DNA of 29,904 nucleotides, taken from positions 1 through 29,904 of the forward strand of contig CAZIGM010000022.1 in NCBI GenBank assembly GCA_964538675.1, given 5' to 3'. Position numbers and translations under genes: made by a program. Positions 1 to 6,749 of this stretch are shown here, piece after piece; the first letter of the stretch is position 1; each line of letters begins with the position of its first letter. The DNA comes from CAZIGM01 sp964538675 (GTDB taxonomy: Bacteria > Bacillota > Bacilli > Tepidibacillales > Tepidibacillaceae). The notes beneath the pieces were generated by a model. That model did not search any database, was not told the origin of the DNA, and worked only from the letters and a program-made list of their open reading frames with translations.

Positions 1-230
1 AGCACGACTAAATGCTTTAGCATTATAGCGTGACTTGTACTCTTGAATTAGCAACAATGGGTTACTTCTTGTGTGCATAGGATGACTTGACACTTTAGTG
101 TCATAGCGTCACTTGCATAGCATGACTAAGTGCTTTAGCACATTAGCATGACTTGTGCTCTCGAGTGTACTCTTGAGTGCTAGAATTCAGGTGGAGTTAA
201 AACTTCATCTGAATAAAGTTCGGCTTTATA
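1..230 (+). repeat. hairpin-array repeat, left copy (window edge)
   Basis: This is a run of short units, each made of a nearly constant linker (about ATAGCRTGACT) followed by a unit-specific hairpin. Clear hairpins are AATGC-TTTA-GCATT (11-24), TGACACT-TT-AGTGTCA (88-103) and GTGC-TTTA-GCAC (130-141). Linkers lie at 25-35, 77-87, 103-113, 117-127 and 143-153. The array ends in a 13-bp hairpin (186-213) and a small TAAAG/CTTTA hairpin (214-228). Positions 76-230 match the reverse complement of 19257-19411 almost perfectly. The array probably continues left of the window. No coding potential is visible, and the function is unknown. Confidence 0.85.
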
Positions 231-372
231 TTATTTTCTTAGTTAACTAGACAAAACAGAGTTAGCTTTCAAATATTGCAGGAATTTAGACAAAAACGTC
301 CAATAATGTAAAAAAATATATTAAAGTACTTTGATATATATGGGATTAGAAAGTGTTTGAAGAAAACATATC

Positions 373-378
373 TATAGT
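373..378 (+). promoter_or_regulatory. possible -10 of the small toxin gene
   Basis: A TATAGT hexamer lies about 7 bases before the stretch that would form the 5' end of the toxin mRNA (the 385-394 segment that can pair with its 3' end). No good -35 hexamer is present at the right distance, so this is only a suggestion. Confidence 0.25.
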
Positions 379-384
379 AGGAAC

Positions 385-431
385 AGAGAAGGGACACAAA
401 AAAACCCTTACACATAATGTGAAAGGGGGTG
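385..431 (+). promoter_or_regulatory. SD-sequestering leader hairpin of the toxin mRNA
   Basis: CCCTT (405-409) and CACA (411-414) pair with TGTG (418-421) and AAGGG (423-427) around a 3-base loop. This buries the Shine-Dalgarno AAAGGGGG (422-429) of the ORF that starts at 438. In addition, AGAGAAGGGA (385-394) is perfectly complementary over 10 bases to TCCCTTCTCT at 609-618, which would allow 5'-3' end closure of the mRNA. Both features are typical of type I toxin mRNAs, whose full-length form is translated poorly. Confidence 0.65.
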
Positions 432-437
432 AACCAG

Positions 438-569
438 ATGGAAAAGTTTATTATTTTGTTGTCGGTGTTGCAATTTATCCTTAACATCACAGATAAGACA
501 ATAACTCTTTTAGGTAAGTTAATAAAATTACTCAAAAGAAAAAAGGATGGCCCACCTTTACCAAAGTAG
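438..569 (+). CDS. small hydrophobic peptide, probable type I toxin
   Basis: This is a 43-residue ORF starting MEKFIILLSVLQF. It has one hydrophobic N-terminal segment (about residues 3-17), an amphipathic middle, and a basic tail (KLIKLLKRKK) ending in GPPLPK. It has a strong SD (AAAGGGGGTG, 422-431) 6-8 bases before the ATG, but that SD is locked in a hairpin. A convergent antisense RNA promoter (625-654, minus strand) and an antisense terminator (545-579) overlap the 3' part of the gene, as in the txpA/RatA and bsrG/SR4 systems of Bacillus subtilis. I do not recognise the peptide family. The toxin call rests on size, topology and the surrounding RNA architecture. An alternative is a small membrane peptide with antisense control that is not toxic. 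Confidence 0.65.
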   Translation: MEKFIILLSVLQFILNITDKTITLLGKLIKLLKRKKDGPPLPK

Positions 570-620
570 TAGCACATCCTTCTGGGAGGGGCAAAGTACC
601 TTGTCCCTTCCCTTCTCTAT
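538..620 (-). ncRNA. antisense RNA, candidate type I antitoxin
   Basis: Transcription from the minus-strand promoter at 625-654 would start near 618. It would run left through the 3' end of the toxin gene and stop at an intrinsic terminator: GGATG/CATCC arms (plus-strand positions 575-579 and 545-549) with an inner helix, followed on the minus strand by TTTTTTCTTTT (544 down to 534). The RNA of about 80 nt would be fully complementary to the last third of the toxin ORF and to its 3' hairpin. The start and length are inferred. Confidence 0.55.
584..612 (+). terminator. 3' hairpin of toxin mRNA
   Basis: GGGAGGGGCAA (584-594) pairs with TTGTCCCTTCCC (601-612) with one bulged T and one G-T pair, around the loop AAGTACC/AGTACC. 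It is very stable but is followed by TTCTCTATT rather than a clean T-run, so it may be a protective or antisense-target stem as well as a terminator. Confidence 0.5.
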
Positions 621-624
621 TCTT

Positions 625-654
625 ATTATAACATATGCAAAATATACCTAGCAA
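625..654 (-). promoter_or_regulatory. antisense RNA promoter
   Basis: Read on the minus strand, it has -35 TTGCTA (654-649), an 18-base spacer and a perfect -10 TATAAT (630-625). It faces the toxin gene and lies just beyond that gene's 3' hairpin. Confidence 0.6.
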
Positions 655-728
655 GTTAAATAAATATTAAAAAAATAACGAAAGTAGGTGTATTGGTTAA
701 AGATGATGAAACAGGTAAATAATTAAAA

Positions 729-756
729 AACAAGGGGACGGTTCTTTTGCTTCCTT
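729..756. repeat. REP-like 28-bp repeat, copy 1
   Basis: This 28-bp stretch containing GGGGACGGTTCTTTTGC is repeated in inverted orientation at 6529-6556 with a single mismatch. From memory, sequences of the GGGGACGGTTCT type are scattered through many Firmicute genomes, sometimes near IS200-like Y1 transposases. No transposase is in this window. Confidence 0.6.
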
Positions 757-757
757 G

Positions 758-913
758 AATAATAAAGCAATTAAGAAGACCCTTACTATCCCACAATGGC
801 TTAACATTTTGGCAGAAAATAATAATATTAATTTTTCACAAACGCTTCAACAGGCTTTAAAAGAACAACTGGAAATTAATAAAAACAATCAAGATCATGC
901 TTGGGAATATTAA
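758..913 (+). pseudogene. hicB-type antitoxin C-terminal remnant
   Basis: The frame reads NNKAIKKTLTIPQWLNILAE, then a segment containing INFSQTLQQALKEQL, and ends HAWEY-stop. This resembles the C-terminal DNA-binding end of HicB antitoxins (the KKTLTIP-WLN--A--N-INFSQ-LQ-ALK pattern). The frame is open only from 719, there is no RBS or plausible ATG, and the N-terminal HicB half and any hicA toxin gene are absent. The upstream border falls exactly at the REP-like repeat (729-756), so the gene was probably truncated there. It is non-functional as seen. Confidence 0.6.
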
Positions 914-929
914 TTATATATAAATCAAT

Positions 930-956
930 GGGACGGTTTTTGAGTGTCCCTTTTTT
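930..956 (+). terminator. intrinsic terminator
   Basis: GGGAC (930-934) pairs with GTCCC (946-950) and is followed by TTTTTT (951-956). It lies just after the hicB remnant and ahead of the helicase promoter. Confidence 0.6.
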
Positions 957-982
957 GTTTGAGAAAATAATTATGCTATAAT
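955..982 (+). promoter_or_regulatory. promoter of the SNF2 helicase gene
   Basis: It consists of TTGTTT (955-960), a 16-base spacer and a perfect TATAAT (977-982). The expected start near 989 would leave the ATG at 996 almost leaderless, so it favours translation from the ATG at 1029. Confidence 0.5.
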
Positions 983-1028
983 TGTACTATTAAGAATGTC
1001 TGAGAATAAAAAAGGATTGGTATACAAG

Positions 1029-4000
1029 ATGAATCAAGTAATTATAACTAGAGAGGATATTAAAAACATATTTGGCACGACTATATATAATCGTGGTCTT
1101 CAATATTATAAAGAAGATCTGGTATATCAATTAGAGTACGATAAAAGGATGAACACTTGGACTGCTAGAGTAGCTGGTAGTAAACGTTATCGTGTTGAAA
1201 CGAAAATACTTGAAGATAGAATATCTTCAAGGTGTAATTGTCCAGCATTTGATAATTTTGGTGGGTGCAAACATGAAGTTGCGGTTTTATTAAACATTAT
1301 TGATAGGTTTGGTAACAAAAATGAGGGGAAATATAAAAATACTAATATATTTTTAAAAACTCTATCACAGCTTCAATATAATGAAGTTAAAAGAAATACA
1401 GCAGCTCTAAAAGAGTCCCTTATGGTAGAGTTTTATTTAAGTGAATGTTTTGCACCAATGAGTATAGAAGGTAAGTCTCTTTCAATATCGGCAAAGGTTG
1501 GCGAAAAGCGTTTATATGTTATAAAAGACATAAGGGATTTTCTTGAAAAATTAGAATCTGGTCACTCGATACATTTCACTGATAATTTCATATATGAGCC
1601 ACTAGAGCATTTTTTTTCGCCAGAGGATATGGAAATAATAAAAGTATTACAGGATATTGTCAGAAATGAAAAGGTGTATAAAAACCAATCTTCATATTAT
1701 TCAGGTGGAGCTAATTATCTAGATAAAAGAGAACTGCTTATCCCTCCACTTTTTATTGATTCCTTATTAAATAAATTAAGTAAAAAATCAAATCAAGAGT
1801 CTATCTTTCTTGATAATGAGAAGATAGAAGTTAAAAAAGATAATGATTTATTATTTAATTTAAAGCTAGTTAACAATAGTGATGGTGATTTTTTATTAGA
1901 TTTAAGTGAATTAAGAAATATGATCTGGTTCAAAGGATATGGTTACATATTTTATGATCGGGACTTTTACAAGCTAAATGAGGGACAACAGGAATTAATA
2001 AATGAACTCAACAATTTCTTAGTGTATAGGGAGGATAAAGAATTAGTTATCAAAAAAGATCAGATTGAACACTTCTTCTCACATGCTGAACCAGTCCTAA
2101 AAAAAATTGGAACAATTGAAATTGACAATTCTATATCTGACCAATTAATAGCACCTGATTTAAAAGCAAAAATATTTATAGATTATATTAATGAACAATT
2201 AAAGATGAATATAGAATACCATTATGACAAAAGAATAATTGATCCCTTCCAACCAAAAACTAATGATAATTCAAATACACAAATTATTTTAGTTCGTGAT
2301 ATAGAAAAAGAGCAATACATCATGAATATAATTGAAGATACTCCATTAAAATTCAATGGTAAAGCGCTATATTTAGAAGGTGAAGAGGAAATATATCGTT
2401 TTCTATATACTACATTACCATTATTTGAAGAACGTGCAGAAGTATACATGACAAATCCAGCAAAAAGTTTAATTAATTTAATTCATTACAAGCCACAAAT
2501 TTCTATTGAACTAGATTCAAAAGGGAACTGGCTAGAAGTAGGGTTTGACAATGAAGAATTAAGTCAAGAGGATATATATAATATATTACAATCAATAGTT
2601 GAAAAGAAACATTATTATAGATTAGCTGACGGAGCTTTTATATCTGTAGAGGATGAAGAATATGATACTATCAATCAATTGATAACCGAATTAAAAATTT
2701 CTAAAGATGAGTTAAAGCAAGGAAGATTGAGAAGGAACGCTTATAAAGGGTTACAGGTTGCTGATTTAGTTGAAAGTAATAATATAAAATTAATGAGATA
2801 TGGGAAGAATTTTAGAAAATTCCTGCAGGATTTCAAAAACCCAGAGCTATTAGAGATTGATTTACCAAAATCTCTTAATGCTCATTTGCGAGATTATCAG
2901 GAGTTTGGATTTAAATGGTTGAAAATCTTAGCTCACTATAAATTAGGTGGTATTTTAGCGGATGATATGGGTCTTGGAAAGACAATACAAAGCATCGCTT
3001 TAATTGTTTCTGAGATTGAAGAAAACAAGGTTGTGTCACCCACTTTAATAATTACTCCAGCTTCACTTATATATAATTGGAAAAACGAATTTAATAAGTT
3101 TTCACCAAATATAGAAGTGAAAATAATTGATGGTTTACCAGAAGAACGAAAGGCAATGCTTAGTAATTTAAGTAAAGAAGAGATTGTGATAACATCATAT
3201 CCATTGTTACGTCAAGATATTGAGTGTTATCAAGATATTAATTTTGACATACTCATTTTGGATGAAGCACAAGCAATAAAAAACCCGTCGACGAAAATTT
3301 CAAAGGCAATGCAACAGATAAAGGCAAATAAGCGTTTTGCACTTAGTGGAACACCTATTGAAAATTCAATTAGTGAATTATGGTCAATCTTCCAAGTTGT
3401 ATTACCTGGTTTTTTTCCAAGCAAATCAATGTTTGCAAAGACTGATTATGATAGAATTTCGAGAATGGTTCGTCCGTTTATTCTAAGACGTGTAAAGAAA
3501 GATGTATTAAAGGAATTACCTGATAAAATCGAAACAGTTCAAATCTCTGAATTAACGAGGGAGCAAAAAGAGATTTATTTAGGTTATTTAGAAAAAATCA
3601 AGAAGGATACAAAGGAATCAATAGAAAAGGAAGGCTTTAATAAAAACCGAATCAAGATTTTAGCAGGCTTGACTCGATTAAGACAAATATGTAATCATCC
3701 TTCACTTTTTCTTGAAAATTATACGGGAAAGTCAAGTAAATTAGAACAATTAATGGAGTTAGTTGAAAATAATTTAGCTAACAAGCAACGGATTTTAATA
3801 TTCTCGCAGTTTTCTAGTATGTTAAAAATGATAAGAGAAAGGCTTTATCAAGAAGGATATAGTTGCTTTTATATTGATGGTGAAACTCCAGCGAAAGAGC
3901 GTTTTATTATGGCGGAGGAATTTAACACAGAGGATAGTGAAGAAATATTTTTGGTCTCACTAAAAGCTGGGGGTGTAGGATTAAATTTAACAGGTGCTGA

Positions 4001-4250
4001 AACGGTGGTTTTATTTGATTTGTGGTGGAATCCTGCTGTTGAGGAACAAGCTGCAGGAAGAGCACATAGAATAGGACAGAAAAAGGTAGTTCAAGTAATT
4101 CGTTTAATATCAAATGGAACGATAGAAGAAAAGATTTATCAGTTACAACAAGAAAAGAAAGAATTAATAGATAAAGTTATTAAACCTGACGAAGAAATGT
4201 TTAATAGTTTAACAGAAGAAGATATATTAGATATATTAAATCTGACATGA
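1029..4250 (+). CDS. SWIM-domain SNF2-family DEAD/DEAH helicase
   Basis: This is a SNF2/Rad54-type ATPase that should translocate on double-stranded DNA; its cellular role in bacteria is not well defined. An N-terminal SWIM zinc-binding motif has C69 and C71, eight residues, then C80 and H82 (CxC-N8-CxH). A long bacterial SNF2-associated region follows. The helicase core starts near residue 620 with HLRDYQEFGFKWL, then Walker A DDMGLGKT (about 645-652) and the DEAQ box (about 744-747). SGTPIEN, the FSQF motif and the C-terminal QAAGRAHRIGQ arginine-finger motif complete both RecA lobes. The start at 1029 (MNQVIITREDIKN) was chosen over an in-frame ATG at 996. The latter lies a few bases from the predicted transcription start and has no SD, whereas AAAAGGA precedes 1029, though at a somewhat long distance. 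The gene is monocistronic, with accessory DNA upstream and a surface gene downstream. Confidence 0.93.
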   Translation: MNQVIITREDIKNIFGTTIYNRGLQYYKEDLVYQLEYDKRMNTWTARVAGSKRYRVETKILEDRISSRCNCPAFDNFGGCKHEVAVLLNIIDRFGNKNEGKYKNTNIFLKTLSQLQYNEVKRNTAALKESLMVEFYLSECFAPMSIEGKSLSISAKVGEKRLYVIKDIRDFLEKLESGHSIHFTDNFIYEPLEHFFSPEDMEIIKVLQDIVRNEKVYKNQSSYYSGGANYLDKRELLIPPLFIDSLLNKLSKKSNQESIFLDNEKIEVKKDNDLLFNLKLVNNSDGDFLLDLSELRNMIWFKGYGYIFYDRDFYKLNEGQQELINELNNFLVYREDKELVIKKDQIEHFFSHAEPVLKKIGTIEIDNSISDQLIAPDLKAKIFIDYINEQLKMNIEYHYDKRIIDPFQPKTNDNSNTQIILVRDIEKEQYIMNIIEDTPLKFNGKALYLEGEEEIYRFLYTTLPLFEERAEVYMTNPAKSLINLIHYKPQISIELDSKGNWLEVGFDNEELSQEDIYNILQSIVEKKHYYRLADGAFISVEDEEYDTINQLITELKISKDELKQGRLRRNAYKGLQVADLVESNNIKLMRYGKNFRKFLQDFKNPELLEIDLPKSLNAHLRDYQEFGFKWLKILAHYKLGGILADDMGLGKTIQSIALIVSEIEENKVVSPTLIITPASLIYNWKNEFNKFSPNIEVKIIDGLPEERKAMLSNLSKEEIVITSYPLLRQDIECYQDINFDILILDEAQAIKNPSTKISKAMQQIKANKRFALSGTPIENSISELWSIFQVVLPGFFPSKSMFAKTDYDRISRMVRPFILRRVKKDVLKELPDKIETVQISELTREQKEIYLGYLEKIKKDTKESIEKEGFNKNRIKILAGLTRLRQICNHPSLFLENYTGKSSKLEQLMELVENNLANKQRILIFSQFSSMLKMIRERLYQEGYSCFYIDGETPAKERFIMAEEFNTEDSEEIFLVSLKAGGVGLNLTGAETVVLFDLWWNPAVEEQAAGRAHRIGQKKVVQVIRLISNGTIEEKIYQLQQEKKELIDKVIKPDEEMFNSLTEEDILDILNLT

Positions 4251-4273
4251 AGTAGTACATTTTGAATACAGTA

Positions 4274-4299
4274 AAGAATCTCATAAGAGCAAGATTCTT
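4274..4299 (+). terminator. weak hairpin after the helicase gene
   Basis: AAGAATCT (4274-4281) pairs perfectly with AGATTCTT (4292-4299) over a 10-base loop. There is no T-run, so intrinsic termination is doubtful. Confidence 0.3.
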
Positions 4300-4412
4300 C
4301 TACTACGCCTCAGAATGAAAAATGATTTCAAATTAATGAGTAATGATACCTAAATATTTTATACCTATGATGGCTATATTAATATTAAATATTAAATTAG
4401 TCGGAGGTTGTT

Positions 4413-6515
4413 ATGAGATATATTATTCCCTTAGCTTTCTTTTTTTTAATTAGTATTGTTATATATTCTGATATGACAAGCTCTTCGCTTTCAGAAATAG
4501 AGGATAATCAAAATAAAGTTCAGCCTTTTTCTCAAGGGTTATCAGTAATTGATGTTAAAGAAGACTCAGAGCAAGGAAGTTTATTCCTAAATGGTAATCA
4601 GAAGGAACTTACGTATGTAAAAGAAAAAAATAAAATATATTTTCCCCTAAAAGACATTGCAAAAGAATTAGCAATTGGTATTGATTGGAATGAAAAGGAT
4701 AATTCTATTATTATTCATTATGAGGACAATCGAGAGGCGAGTGTATTTTTAAATTCAAAAGAATTATTAAAGGAAAAGCTACGTAGTCCGATAGATTTAT
4801 TAGTAGACGAAGGCGTTACATATATCGAATTAAATAATTTAGAGAAAATAATTGAGCAAAACCTTTCATGGGATGAAGAGGAACTAATCTTATATATCTA
4901 TATCTACGCATATCCTGAGCAAGGACAGTCTAAATTAGGAGAGTTACCATATCAAGGTATATCAATAGATAATAACCGTGTTATATTTAATCAAGATGGG
5001 CAAGAAAAAGCAAGCTGGTCACTGAATGGAACTATATTAGATGTACGCTTGATAAATGAATTTATAGATGTTGATATAAAAGAATATGAATTTGCTTTTT
5101 TTTATCAAACCGATGAAAAGAAAACAAGTCAACTGCTTATTACAGAAAGAGTATTACCTAATGGGGATATTATTTTATTTATTAAAGGTTACTCAGCAGA
5201 TAGTGAGCAGTTTTTCGTACAAGATATATTAAAAACTGAGAAAGTCTATATAAGTGATATTTATTTTTATATTAAACAAGGTCAATATTGTACATTAATT
5301 GAGAAAAAAGAGTTAGATAATCTAAAAAGATATGATTTAAAATATGATCAATCTATTAATACATGGTATGTTTTTGGTAGAGAAAGTTTAGCGATAGAAG
5401 ATCCGTATATTAAAAGTGCATGGGATATTAGTAAAAACTATCATCAATCAAATGCGTGGATAACCCCAGAGGGTAATTATCGCACTACACCAGCTGGATA
5501 TCAGGAGAAAATAAATTATCATAACTATAATATAAATCTGCAAGCATCTGTTCCATTACTACTCATAGAGACGCTAGAAATAGAATCTAATCGTCTTTTA
5601 GAAGATATAGTTCATAATGCTAAATATACACTAACTAATTTACAAGATAAAGATGGATTTTGGCGTAATGAGATTAGTGTAGCTTACTTAAATAAAGCTC
5701 ATCAGCTAGGTTCTGAATTTATTGACACGAGAATGTCTGTAGATGTTTCACTATTTCTATTAAAATATGGTTTATTATACAAAGATAGCCAAGCCATTGA
5801 GCAAGCTAAAGCGTTTAAAAATTACTTTTATTTATTAAAAGATAAAGACTTTGTATATAGAAATGGTGATGGTATTTTATATTCAGATTATTATTCAGAT
5901 AAGTTAAGTAATAGGACATTAGCCTCTTTAAATCACTCATTGTATGAAATGAATTACTTATATACTCTATATAATTTAACGAACGACTTAGAGGCAAAGG
6001 TTATGGCAGATGAAATACTTGAGTATCTAGATAAAACCACAAATAAATGGATTACTTCAGAAGGCGATCTATTTTATGCAGTAAGTCCTATTGAAAAACA
6101 TATTGGTAAAGATTATATTAATATTACCTATATGGACTTATTTGTTACGAAGAGTTTACTTGATTACATGGGGATAGATAGTCAAGGAATTGATAATTTA
6201 TTTATACATAAAGAGGAATATCTTAATGGGATAAATTCGACATATATTGAGTCTCAACTAAATTATGAAAACATATTATTGAATTTTGATCAAGGATTAT
6301 CAAAAAAAGGGGATATATTTCTAAGATATCCATTAGAAATAGATAGAGCAGAGGAATATGAATTTGCTTATTTTTCTTATGGAGCTTATCATTTCGTAAA
6401 AGGGGTTAAAAGTATCACCTTAAATGGCGAAGTTGTAGTTTTGGATCCAAGTCAAAAATATTTTATATATGAGACAATGGGTGATGGATTGTTTATACAG
6501 CCGCAATATAGATAA
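4413..6515 (+). CDS. secreted stalk-domain protein, helical-barrel C-terminus
   Basis: This is a 700-residue exported protein. Residues 1-22 form a hydrophobic signal or anchor (MRYIIPLAFFFLISIVIYS). Residues about 50-165 resemble one diverged copper-amine-oxidase-like 'stalk' domain, as in the segment KIYFPLKDIAKELAIGIDW followed by a hydrophobic strand. The middle is beta-rich. Residues about 350-640 are alpha-helical, with spaced repeats such as DGFWRN, DTRMSVDVSLFLLKYGLLY, SLNHSLYEMNYLYTLYN and YMDLFVTKSLLDYMGI. This spacing suggests an (alpha/alpha)n barrel. It recalls the C-terminal domain of D-glucuronyl C5-epimerases, which act on uronic-acid polysaccharides, but that link is from pattern memory only. 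The SD CGGAGG precedes the ATG. The gene lies upstream of the S-layer gene, separated by 234 bases holding a repeat. The enzymatic function is unproven. Confidence 0.6.
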   Translation: MRYIIPLAFFFLISIVIYSDMTSSSLSEIEDNQNKVQPFSQGLSVIDVKEDSEQGSLFLNGNQKELTYVKEKNKIYFPLKDIAKELAIGIDWNEKDNSIIIHYEDNREASVFLNSKELLKEKLRSPIDLLVDEGVTYIELNNLEKIIEQNLSWDEEELILYIYIYAYPEQGQSKLGELPYQGISIDNNRVIFNQDGQEKASWSLNGTILDVRLINEFIDVDIKEYEFAFFYQTDEKKTSQLLITERVLPNGDIILFIKGYSADSEQFFVQDILKTEKVYISDIYFYIKQGQYCTLIEKKELDNLKRYDLKYDQSINTWYVFGRESLAIEDPYIKSAWDISKNYHQSNAWITPEGNYRTTPAGYQEKINYHNYNINLQASVPLLLIETLEIESNRLLEDIVHNAKYTLTNLQDKDGFWRNEISVAYLNKAHQLGSEFIDTRMSVDVSLFLLKYGLLYKDSQAIEQAKAFKNYFYLLKDKDFVYRNGDGILYSDYYSDKLSNRTLASLNHSLYEMNYLYTLYNLTNDLEAKVMADEILEYLDKTTNKWITSEGDLFYAVSPIEKHIGKDYINITYMDLFVTKSLLDYMGIDSQGIDNLFIHKEEYLNGINSTYIESQLNYENILLNFDQGLSKKGDIFLRYPLEIDRAEEYEFAYFSYGAYHFVKGVKSITLNGEVVVLDPSQKYFIYETMGDGLFIQPQYR

Positions 6516-6528
6516 AAACGTAAGGATA

Positions 6529-6573
6529 AAGGAAGCAAAAGAACCGTCCCTTTGTTAGCGTCCCTTTGTTAGT
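6529..6573. repeat. REP-like repeat, copy 2, with a 14-bp tandem repeat
   Basis: Positions 6529-6556 are the inverted partner of 729-756 with one mismatch. The last 14 bases (GTCCCTTTGTTAG plus one base) are repeated directly once more up to 6573. AAAGGAA (from 6528) can also pair with TTCCTTT (6573-6579) just before TACTTTTTTT, so the element may act as a loose terminator for the upstream gene. The rest of the gap up to 6749 is AT-rich leader in which I see no convincing promoter. Confidence 0.6.
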
Positions 6574-6749
6574 TCCTTTGTACTTTTTTTATTTTTTTCT
6601 ACAAAATCTATAAAAATTAATTTCTATTTTACCGATATATATTAAGTAAAAATGTAATTTATAAAAATATATAGCTGTTACATTAATCTTTTATCATATT
6701 AATATAAAACAGTTGTTTATGATATAAAGAACTTAGAGGAGGAACCTTA

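Noticed and set aside
1..180. CRISPR array at the hairpin repeats (also 19441-19550)
   Set aside because: Constant parts are only about 11 bases, units vary in length, the 'spacers' are palindromes, and no cas genes are present.
269..577. 102-codon minus-strand ORF opposite the small toxin gene
   Set aside because: It has no convincing SD, is antisense to the toxin ORF, and its sequence lacks a coherent fold. The minus-strand promoter and terminator fit a short RNA instead.
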